Assembly (NCBI RefSeq): GCF_029626105.1
Contig: NZ_JARUBH010000009.1
Location: 2,976,001-3,040,000, forward strand
Direction of reading: 5' to 3'
DNA: 64,000 nt
Source of the DNA: Solwaraspora sp. WMMD792
Lineage (GTDB): Bacteria > Actinomycetota > Actinomycetes > Mycobacteriales > Micromonosporaceae
The notes beneath the pieces are model-generated. The model saw nothing but the letters and a program-made list of their open reading frames with translations. It did not search any database and was not told the DNA's origin. Of the stretch, positions 8,081 through 14,725 are shown piece after piece (position 1 is the first letter of the stretch; every line of letters begins with the position of its first letter). Both the position numbers and the translations under genes were made by a program.

Positions 8081-8998
8081 TGAGCCCTTTTCATGCTGCG
8101 TAGCGGTCGGTCTCGACGTGGTGCAGAACGAGGATGGCCTGCACGATCGCGGTCGCTCGCCGTGGACAGCAGCGCAGCTTGGCCAGGATCTTCCAGGCCT
8201 TGAGGGTGGCGATTGCGCGTTCACCGCGGGCGCGGATCTTCGCGTGGGCGCGGTTGATGGCCTTCTGCCGGCGTGACAGCTTCGGGCGGAAGCGGCGTCG
8301 CTTGAACGGAGTGCGCACGCTGCCGCGGGCTCCTTGGTAGCCCTTATCGGCGAAGGTCATCACGTCCGCCCTGGTCAGCGCATCGATAATGCCGTAGGTC
8401 CTGGCTGCGGTCAGGTCATGAACCGAACCGGGCAGCGCCGGTGAAGCCCAGACGAGCCGGCCAGCGGCATCGGCGATGACCTGCACATTCACGCCGTGGT
8501 GCTTGTGTTTCCCAGAGTAGTAGGGTCGCTGGTCGGCGACCCGATCGATCGGAATCAGGGTGCCGTCCAGGATCGCGTACGCCAGTCGGCGGATCCGTAC
8601 CATGGCGGTGGCCAGGTCATCGGCGGCCGTCGCGAGCAGGGCTATCGCTTCCTGGACGTAGCGCCAGGCGGTGGCGACGCCGATCTCGAAGCCGGCCGCG
8701 AGTCGGGTGTAGGTGTCGCCGTTGCGCAGATGGGCCAGGGCGAGCAGCGCCTGCCGGCCGGGTTCGAGGCGCCGCCACCGCGATCGGCGCTGCTTACGGT
8801 GGCTGCGGATGCGTTCGGCCAGGTGGTTCAGGGTGCGGCTGGACAACGAGATCGTGGCGGGGTAGGACAGCATGGCGAGGCTCCCGGTCGGGGCTTCGAG
8901 TCTTGGTCGACAGCTGTCCTACCTGGAGCCTCGCACCCATCGATCAGCGGGCCTACCGCATCCGCCCTGAGCTGCAAGATCAGCTTGGAAAAGGCTCA
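8081..8998 (-). mobile_element. IS5-family insertion sequence
   Basis: A single transposase gene is bounded by short imperfect inverted ends. The left end begins TGAGCCCTTTTCA at 8081. The right end, read inward from 8998, begins TGAGCCTTTTCCA. The roughly 0.92-kb length suits IS5-group elements. No convincing target-site duplication is visible, so the outer limits are uncertain by a few bases. It lies between the solitary repeat and the duplicated regulator block, at the point where homology to the second block begins. Confidence 0.75.
8091..8873 (-). CDS. IS5-family DDE transposase
   Basis: The 260-residue protein has an N-terminal helix-turn-helix region (RLAAGFEIGVATAWRYVQEA) followed by a DDE nuclease core. 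The first Asp lies in AYAILDGTLIPID, the second in ALPGSVHDLTAARTYG together with TFADKGYQGARG, and a C-terminal basic region (RARGERAIATLKAWKIL) carries the Glu. This order matches the DDE_Tnp_4 group of IS5. The gene is uninterrupted and fills the element between its ends, so it may be active. Confidence 0.9.
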   Translation of the reverse strand: MLSYPATISLSSRTLNHLAERIRSHRKQRRSRWRRLEPGRQALLALAHLRNGDTYTRLAAGFEIGVATAWRYVQEAIALLATAADDLATAMVRIRRLAYAILDGTLIPIDRVADQRPYYSGKHKHHGVNVQVIADAAGRLVWASPALPGSVHDLTAARTYGIIDALTRADVMTFADKGYQGARGSVRTPFKRRRFRPKLSRRQKAINRAHAKIRARGERAIATLKAWKILAKLRCCPRRATAIVQAILVLHHVETDRYAA

Positions 8999-9102
8999 TT
9001 GTCGCGGCCCGCGTTTCCCTTCCCGATAAGGCAGAATCGATCGCGTACGCCGGTCCGTCTCCACTGTGATGTGGCGACGATCCGGCGTACGGCCCGGCCT
9101 GG

Positions 9103-9119
9103 TGTTTCATTTTGAAACA
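9103..9119. promoter_or_regulatory. Palindromic operator upstream of XRE gene, copy A
   Basis: The sequence is a perfect 7-bp inverted repeat, TGTTTCA, separated by TTT from TGAAACA, 44 bases before the XRE start. The same palindrome with a TTG centre is kept in copy B, while much of the surrounding DNA has diverged. It is probably the binding site of the XRE regulator itself. That is inference; only the conserved palindrome is seen. Confidence 0.65.
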
Positions 9120-9163
9120 TTGGCGCGGGTGCTGGGTGTGTAGGATTAGAGGAAGGTGAAGCG

Positions 9164-9991
9164 ATGCCGGTCACCGGACCGACTGTGGTACGCCGCCAAC
9201 TGGGGCGACGGCTGCGCCGGCTGCGGGAGGAGGCGGCCCGCACCGAGCAGGAGGTGGAGCGGGCGAAGGTCTGTTCCCGTACGACGTTGTGGCGCATCGA
9301 GAACGGCAAGTTCCCGGTCAAGATGAACACCGTACGAGGTCTCTGCTGGTTCTACGGTACGGACCCGGAGACGACGGACGCGCTGACCCGACTCGCCGCC
9401 GCCTGTGACGAGCAGGGCTGGTGGGAGTCGCACGGCAACGCCGTACCGGACTGGTTCCGCTTGTACATCGGCCTCGAAGCCGCCGCGACGGAGATCCAGC
9501 TTTATGATCCAGAGTTGATCCACGGTCTGTTGCAGACGCCGGACTACATGCGGGCGGTGTTCCGGGCCGCCGACCGGCAGGCGTCCGAGCAGCAGATCGA
9601 GCGGCTGGTGTCGCTGCGGCTGGATCGGCAGATTTCTTACTACGACCGAGCCGAGCCGGCCCGGATCGTCGCGGTCCTCGGAGCCGGCGCGCTTGCGCGT
9701 GAAGTCGGCGGACCTGCGGTGATGGCCGAGCAGCGCGCCCACCTGGCCAACGTGGGCCGACGGGTACGGGTCGAGATCCGCGTCCTACCCTGGTCCGCCG
9801 GTGCCCACGCCGCCATGGTCAGCCCGTTCACCCTGCTCGACTTCGCCGACCCCGACGACCCCGACATCGCCTACGTCGAAACTCATCTCGGCTCCCGCTA
9901 CCTGGAGCGCCCGGAAGAGTTGGCCGAGTACCGTCGGATTTTCCGAGAGGTCCGCGAGCAGTCGATCCCGATCGAGGAGCACCTGGCATGA
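9164..9991 (+). CDS. XRE-family regulator with DUF5753, copy A
   Basis: This 275-residue protein has an N-terminal helix-turn-helix domain (LRRLREEAARTEQEVE then SRTTLWRIENGKFPV, roughly residues 19-50). A DUF5753 domain fills the rest, with EAAATEIQLYDPELIHGLLQ and the conserved LVSLRLDRQ. Such proteins are actinomycete regulators of the WhiJ type, usually paired with a DUF397 partner. GAGGAAGGTG lies just before ATG 9164. Its stop overlaps the DUF397 start by four bases. The near-identical paralogue at 25759 means the two probably bind the same operators. Whether they regulate CRISPR is unknown; they are transcribed toward the distal end of the array. Confidence 0.9.
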   Translation: MPVTGPTVVRRQLGRRLRRLREEAARTEQEVERAKVCSRTTLWRIENGKFPVKMNTVRGLCWFYGTDPETTDALTRLAAACDEQGWWESHGNAVPDWFRLYIGLEAAATEIQLYDPELIHGLLQTPDYMRAVFRAADRQASEQQIERLVSLRLDRQISYYDRAEPARIVAVLGAGALAREVGGPAVMAEQRAHLANVGRRVRVEIRVLPWSAGAHAAMVSPFTLLDFADPDDPDIAYVETHLGSRYLERPEELAEYRRIFREVREQSIPIEEHLA

Positions 9992-10182
9992 AGCCTGACA
10001 CCCCCTGGTTCAAGTCCAGCCGCAGCGGCGGCAACGGCGGTCAATGCGTCGAGGCCCGCCGGCATGCCGGCCAAGCCGAGGTACGCGACAGCAAGGACCG
10101 CACCGGTCCCACCCTCACCTTCACCACCCGGCAGTGGGGCACCTTCACCACAGCCCTGCAGTCCGGCGCTCTCCCCCACTGA
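9988..10182 (+). CDS. DUF397 protein, copy A
   Basis: This 64-residue protein has the DUF397 pattern: WFKSSRSGGNGGQCVEARR near the N-terminus, EVRDSKDRTGPTLTF in the middle and QWGTFTTAL at the end. DUF397 proteins are small partners of XRE-DUF5753 regulators in Streptomyces and relatives, and some modulate or counteract the regulator. The start overlaps the regulator stop (ATGA), so the pair is translationally coupled. A strong hairpin follows 16 bases after the stop. Confidence 0.9.
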   Translation: MKPDTPWFKSSRSGGNGGQCVEARRHAGQAEVRDSKDRTGPTLTFTTRQWGTFTTALQSGALPH

Positions 10183-10197
10183 CAACCCAACCCACGA

Positions 10198-10235
10198 CGG
10201 TGGGGGCTGCCTCGTACCCGAGGCAGCCCCCACCG
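10198..10235. terminator. Hairpin between DUF397 gene and array 1
   Basis: A 17-bp perfect inverted repeat with a four-base loop (TACC) lies just after the DUF397 stop and eight bases before the distal end of array 1. It has no strong T-run, as is common in high-GC actinomycetes. It is placed to end both the DUF397 transcript on the plus strand and the pre-crRNA on the minus strand. Confidence 0.8.
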
Positions 10236-10242
10236 CCCTGCC

Positions 10243-11555
10243 GCACCAATGAAGGGCAGCTCCCGAGAGAGCCGCGACTGGTGAAGCGTCCGCCGATCTT
10301 CACCGCGCACGAGCCTCAATGAAGGGCACTCCCGAGAGAGCCGCGACGCCTTCCTCCGCCGCAACCCGTCGCGCGCCGAGCCTCAATGAAGGGCAGCTCC
10401 CGAGAGAGCTGCGACGGGTCGATGGTCTGGGCGGCCTGTTCGCCGCGGCGCCTCAATGAAGGGCAGCTCCCGAGAGAGCTGCGACACCTCGGCGCCGGAC
10501 TCACCGTCCGCCGCCGTCAGGCCTCAATGAAGGGCAGCTCCCGAGAGAGCTGCGACGGAGTGGCGAGCATCCGGGTCGATGAGAGTGGGATGCCTCAATG
10601 AAGGGCAGCTCCCGAGAGAGCTGCGACGTCCCCGCCGGACCCGGTCGACGACGCCCGCGCCGCGCCTCAATGAAGGGCAGCTCCCGAGAGAGCTGCGACT
10701 GATCAAGGGGTTGCGAGACGACTGGCGAGACGCCCAGCCTCAATGAAGGGCAGCTCCCGAGAGAGCTGCGACCGAGGTGTTCGCCGAATGCCAACGCCAC
10801 CTGAGTAAGCCTCAATGAAGGGCAGCTCCCGAGAGAGCTGCGACCGAGCACTTCGCCTGGGCGCGCGATCGCGCCCTCGAGCCTCAATGAAGGGCAGCTC
10901 CCGAGAGAGCTGCGACTGGCGCGGGCCAAGCAGATCGACGCCATCGCCGTGCCTCAATGAAGGGCAGCTCCCGAGAGAGCTGCGACGGCGTGCGGCAATC
11001 GCTCGCGGCGAGTCGCGGGGCCTCAATGAAGGGCAGCTCCCGAGAGAGCTGCGACTTGGACGATGGTCCGGTCGTCGAGCAGGGCACCGCCTCAATGAAG
11101 GGCAGCTCCCGAGAGAGCTGCGACTCTCGTCGTCGCTGGACAGCACCAGGCCGGCGGTCTTGCCTCAATGAAGGGCAGCTCCCGAGAGAGCTGCGACCAG
11201 GTAGAGCAGTTTCTACTGTTGCGCGGGCAAACGCCTCAATGAAGGGCAGCTCCCGAGAGAGCTGCGACCCGGAGACGGCCGCACCGAGTGCGATCTCTGC
11301 GGTAAGCCTCAATGAAGGGCAGCTCCCGAGAGAGCTGCGACCCATTCCCGAGATCAAGGAATGGGAAGCGGGAACGAGCCTCAATGAAGGGCAGCTCCCG
11401 AGAGAGCTGCGACTGCCAGTGCTGGTCTGCCCGTCGCCCCAGTCGACGAAGCCTCAATGAAGGGCAGCTCCCGAGAGAGCTGCGACTGCCTGGTACGTGA
11501 AGAAGGACAGCATTCCTTCGCCTCAATGAAGGGCAGCTCCCGAGAGAGCTGCGAC
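10243..11555 (-). CRISPR. CRISPR array 1, 19 repeats, type I-G
   Basis: I count 19 repeats of 36 bases and 18 spacers of 32-37 bases. On the plus strand the repeat begins GCCTCAATGAAG, has GCAGCTC/GAGCTGC arms around CCGAGA, and ends CTGCGAC. Read on the minus strand it ends ATTGAGGC, as expected for an 8-nt crRNA 5' handle, so the array is transcribed on the minus strand. The repeats at 10243 and 10313 are degenerate (GAGAGCCGCGAC; the second also lacks a base), marking the old distal end. The leader-proximal end is at 11555, next to cas2. The other repeats look identical, which suggests recent activity. Confidence 0.97.
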
Positions 11556-11763
11556 AGGGTCCAAAGCTTACCCCTCCTGGCCTGCGGCGGAACCACCGCC
11601 CCGCGAGAGGTCCCTCAACAGAGGGCCCCACGACCACCAAATAACCGCGATCGTCCACTATCGAATGGCACTTGAACAGGCAAAACAGCTCCGCGAAGGG
11701 TCCGCGCTCACGGCCGTCACGACGGACCCCTCGCGGAGGGCAGCGGTAGGGCGGGCGACGGGG
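11556..11763 (-). promoter_or_regulatory. CRISPR leader of array 1
   Basis: These 208 bases separate the newest repeat from the cas2 stop. The same 208-base segment, diverged but alignable, follows array 2 at 27661, and a decayed version lies at 35277. An inverted repeat at 11691-11704 and 11723-11736 (one mismatch) lies 28 bases past the cas2 stop and could end the cas2 transcript. The array promoter should lie between it and the first repeat, in the relatively AT-rich stretch around 11635-11690. The promoter position is inference. Confidence 0.8.
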
Positions 11764-12066
11764 CTACAAGATCGCCGGACCGTGCCCGGTGATCGGGCGG
11801 CCCTGGCCGATCACGTCGAGCGACCGGCTGGCGCGCTCCCGCAGCGTACCCAGGTCGCAGAACAGGATGGAATCCGTACCCTGGTTGATCATGTCGGTGA
11901 GCGCGGCCCGCAGCCGCAGGATCTTCGCCGGACGGGCATCCACGACGAACACGCTGTACTGGACGCGATCGCCGTACGATTCGAGCTTCTTCGCCACCCG
12001 CGTACGCCGTACGTCGTCCGAGACGTCGTACGCGACGATGTAGCGCCGTACGTCGTCGAGGCTCAT
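11764..12066 (-). CDS. cas2: CRISPR-associated endoribonuclease Cas2
   Basis: This 100-residue protein begins RRYIVAYDVSDDVRRTRVAK. Asp14 at the end of the first strand is the conserved metal-binding residue. The ferredoxin-like core continues through YGDRVQYSVFVVDARP and the tail DSILFCDLG. Cas2 forms the central dimer of the Cas1-Cas2 adaptation complex. Its ATG overlaps the cas4-cas1 stop by four bases. It is the last gene of the cas operon and the closest to the leader. A frameshifted 3' remnant of the same gene lies at 27869. Confidence 0.97.
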   Translation of the reverse strand: MSLDDVRRYIVAYDVSDDVRRTRVAKKLESYGDRVQYSVFVVDARPAKILRLRAALTDMINQGTDSILFCDLGTLRERASRSLDVIGQGRPITGHGPAIL

Positions 12067-13661
12067 CGGATCTTGATCCCCTCGTAGCGGGGCTGTGTCC
12101 CGTCGATCACGCCGAGCACCAGGCGCGCCTGGATCTCCATCGCGCGCCGCCAGTTCACCTCGTAGCCGAAGATCGGATGCCGGAACGTGCTGGTGACCCG
12201 GCGTTCGTAGCCGGCGATGAGTGCTTTGCGGCCACGGTCGCCGATCCGGGTGGTGCCGAGCGCAGTGGAGAAATCGCGGGCGCGGAGCTCGCCGTTGTTG
12301 AAAGCGGTGATGACGACCGAGTCGGCGACGGCTGCCCGAAACTCCTCGACCAGGTCGAGGGCGAGCGCGGGTTTGTTGCGTCCGCTGCTGTGCAGGAAGC
12401 CGGCGTGCGGGTCGAGCCCGCAGGCGACGACGGCCCGGAGCGCGTCGGCGGTCAGCAGCCCGTAGCAGAGGTTCAATGCGGCGTTGATCGGGTCGCGGGC
12501 CGGGCGTCGGGTCCGTACGGAGAAGGCCAGCCCTTCGGTGTCGACGACCTTCGACCGGAACATGGTGAGGAACTGGGCGAAGTAGCCGGCGGCGGCCTCA
12601 CCTTCGATGCCGAACAGGTCAGCCACTGACGGCGCGTCGAGGGCGTGCCGTTGCAGCTCACGCAGCCGGGTCACCGTGTCCGGTGTGTCGCCGAGCCGGC
12701 GCAGCAACGTCGCCTGGTTGGCGATCTTCGCGGCGACGAACTGTCGGGCCAGGTCGATCCGCCCGTTGTGGGAGGCGACGTGTTGCAGCAGCCGAGGGCC
12801 GCCGTTGGGCCCCTGCGCCGGCCTGGCCCATCCGGTGACCCGGCCGGTGCTGGTGCACCACACCACGGACAGGCTGCGCCACAGCACCTCCCGGATCAGG
12901 CCGCTGGACAGGTCGACGTTGCCGTGCACCACCAGGCCCTGCACGCGTTCGATCGGGAACGACCCGAGCTTATCGCCGCTCTTGCTGACCTCGATCCGTC
13001 CTCGCTCGACGTAGGCGCGTGAGCCGGGTGTGGTCAGGTGCAACACCTGGGTGTCCGGGTCGGCGACGACGATCCGGCGGGTCACCGGCGCGAGCGGGCG
13101 TTCGTCGGGCAGGCAGACGCTGATGTGCGAGCAGCGGGAGCAGCGCCGGTCGTTCTCCAGCGGCGGCGGGGCCTGCTCGGCGTCGAGCGTACGCAGGGTG
13201 GCCGCCACCATCTCCCGGGCGGCCGCCACGTCGGCCGGCGACAGGGTGATGTCGACCCGTACCCGGTGGTTGGTGAAGTAGACCGCCTGCCCGGCCACCG
13301 GGTAGCCCATGTCGGCCAGCGCCCGAGCCTGGAGGGCGACCTGGATCCGCATCGGTTCGGTGACTTCCGGGCGGCGGCGCACCGGGGTGGCTTTGTGTTC
13401 GACTACGGTCATCGCGGCGTCGTCGTCGAGCTCGACGGTGTCGCAGCGCCCGTACACCCCGAGGTCGTGGCTGACCACGTCGACCGCCCGGTAGCGCCGG
13501 GACCGGGAACCGGTCGGGTCGTCGACCGGGGTGTGGGCCTGGACGCCGACCTGCACCTGGTGGGTGTCGGTCGACTCGCCGGCTGCTTCCAGCCAGGCCC
13601 GGCGTGGGCAGAAGGCCTGGTGCGCCACCAGGCTGATCGGGAGCAGTTCCGGCGTCGTCAT
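12063..13661 (-). CDS. cas4-cas1: Cas4-Cas1 fusion protein
   Basis: The 532-residue protein fuses two adaptation factors. Residues 1-190 are Cas4, a RecB-like nuclease with iron-sulfur cysteines: C18 in FCPRR and C174, C177 and C183 in RRCSRCSHISVC. Nuclease residues are D74 in GRCDTVE and E88/K90 in VVEHKA. Cas4 trims prespacers and helps select the PAM side. From about residue 200 the Cas1 integrase follows, with the strand-rich N-lobe (YVERGRIEVSKSG), a glutamate in GIEGEAAAGYF, a histidine in HAGFLHSSG and acidic residues in ALDLVEEFR. Cas4-Cas1 fusions are typical of type I-G. All key residues are present. Confidence 0.96.
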   Translation of the reverse strand: MTTPELLPISLVAHQAFCPRRAWLEAAGESTDTHQVQVGVQAHTPVDDPTGSRSRRYRAVDVVSHDLGVYGRCDTVELDDDAAMTVVEHKATPVRRRPEVTEPMRIQVALQARALADMGYPVAGQAVYFTNHRVRVDITLSPADVAAAREMVAATLRTLDAEQAPPPLENDRRCSRCSHISVCLPDERPLAPVTRRIVVADPDTQVLHLTTPGSRAYVERGRIEVSKSGDKLGSFPIERVQGLVVHGNVDLSSGLIREVLWRSLSVVWCTSTGRVTGWARPAQGPNGGPRLLQHVASHNGRIDLARQFVAAKIANQATLLRRLGDTPDTVTRLRELQRHALDAPSVADLFGIEGEAAAGYFAQFLTMFRSKVVDTEGLAFSVRTRRPARDPINAALNLCYGLLTADALRAVVACGLDPHAGFLHSSGRNKPALALDLVEEFRAAVADSVVITAFNNGELRARDFSTALGTTRIGDRGRKALIAGYERRVTSTFRHPIFGYEVNWRRAMEIQARLVLGVIDGTQPRYEGIKIR

Positions 13662-13663
13662 CG

Positions 13664-14725
13664 TCAGCGTCTTACGACGAGTGGCTTGTCGGTCTTGAGT
13701 AGTTCGCCGCGCATGGCACGGCGTTCGGGGGCGCTGTCACTGCCGAACCGCTGCACCGGGAAGCGGATGACGGCGGTGACGCCACGAGCTACCAACCATC
13801 CTCGGGCGGGCTCGCCGTCGACCGGTGTGCTGTCCGACGGCTTCCCGAGCGCCTTGGGTGGCAGTCCGGCCGCTGCGAACCGGGCCAGCTGCCCGCTGGC
13901 GAGGACCGTCCGGTGCCGGGCCGTGCGCCACCGCCCGGCCCACACGGGTACGCAGAACCAGCCGCCCGTTGCCCGTCCGATGTGGCCGCTGGTGGTGGCG
14001 GTCGCGTTGACCCGCTGCGCGATCGGGAACTGGGAGATGCCCCACAGCGCACACCAGGCGAGGGCGTTGTCGGTCGGGCCGGGGACGGCGAAGCCGGTCG
14101 GCGTACGGCTGTCGGGTTTGTCCTTGGCGATCTCGTCGCGGACCCGGCGGCCGGCCAGACCGTCCGCGACCTCTTCGGCAGTACGGGCGGCGACGGCTGC
14201 GGCGAGGGGCCGGAGCCGGTTGCCGACGAACTCGGAGCCCTGGTTGCGGGGCTGCATTTCCAGCCGGCTCGCGCCGTCGTCCTGCAGCCGGTCGCCTTTG
14301 CCGTTGTGGCTCCAGTAGGCCGGTTCGCCGAGCGCGGCGATCAGCCGCAGGTCGAGCATCGCCCGTGCGTCGGTGAGTTGGTCGAGCACCTGATGCCGGC
14401 GTTGCTGCAGGTCATGCCAGCCGTCCCCGGTGGTGATGACGCTGATCCGGGGGCTCATCAGCGCTCGCTGCTCGCCGGCGCGCAGCTGCCGGCTGGGCCA
14501 GGCCTCCGGGTCGTCGTGGCGGGCGGCGTGCCGGCGGACGATCTCGCCGATCGCCTCCGGGGTGGCCTGGGGGGCGCTGAGCACCGGGCGGCTGTTCATT
14601 CCGGGTGTCCAGGACAGCCGGACGTCGTCGAGACCGGCGTCCTCGGCGATGGCGGCGAGCCCGTAGAGCGCCATGTGCGACAACATCGTGTACGGGTCGG
14701 CGTGTGGCAGTACGAAGTCGGTCAT
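13664..14725 (-). CDS. csb3: Csb3, Cas8-like large subunit of type I-G
   Basis: This 353-residue protein starts MTDFVLPHADPYTMLSHMAL at ATG 14725, overlapping the cas3 stop (ATGA). A longer frame runs upstream but lies entirely within cas3. Segments such as SRLEMQPRNQGSEFVGNRL and NALAWCALWGISQFPIAQR fit the Csb3 group, which replaces Csx17 as the Cas8-like subunit in part of type I-G (formerly I-U). I rely on position between cas3 and cas4-cas1 as well as on sequence. It should help Cascade recognise the PAM and recruit Cas3. Confidence 0.85.
   Translation of the reverse strand: MTDFVLPHADPYTMLSHMALYGLAAIAEDAGLDDVRLSWTPGMNSRPVLSAPQATPEAIGEIVRRHAARHDDPEAWPSRQLRAGEQRALMSPRISVITTGDGWHDLQQRRHQVLDQLTDARAMLDLRLIAALGEPAYWSHNGKGDRLQDDGASRLEMQPRNQGSEFVGNRLRPLAAAVAARTAEEVADGLAGRRVRDEIAKDKPDSRTPTGFAVPGPTDNALAWCALWGISQFPIAQRVNATATTSGHIGRATGGWFCVPVWAGRWRTARHRTVLASGQLARFAAAGLPPKALGKPSDSTPVDGEPARGWLVARGVTAVIRFPVQRFGSDSAPERRAMRGELLKTDKPLVVRR

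Larger units (their letters stand above)
9017..11933. repeat. Duplicated block, copy A (with intact cas2)
   Basis: This block contains, in order, an operator palindrome, an XRE-DUF5753 gene, a DUF397 gene, a terminator hairpin, a CRISPR array, a 208-nt leader and the cas2 3' half. The same order and orientation recurs at 25618-28036. The two XRE proteins differ at about 13 of 275 residues and the DUF397 proteins at 5 of 64. Spacers are not shared. The copies form direct repeats flanking the cas operon. The outer limits are where I stop seeing similarity by eye. Confidence 0.85.

Noticed and set aside
10386-11675. Several repetitive reading frames over array 1 (units such as MKGSSRESCD or SQLSRELPFIEA)
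   Set aside because: They are translations of the CRISPR repeat in different frames. They shift frame with spacer length and have no ribosome site.
13038-14318. A 426-codon plus-strand frame over cas4-cas1 and csb3
   Set aside because: It is antisense to two genes with clear catalytic motifs, and its composition is typical of a shadow frame in high-GC DNA.
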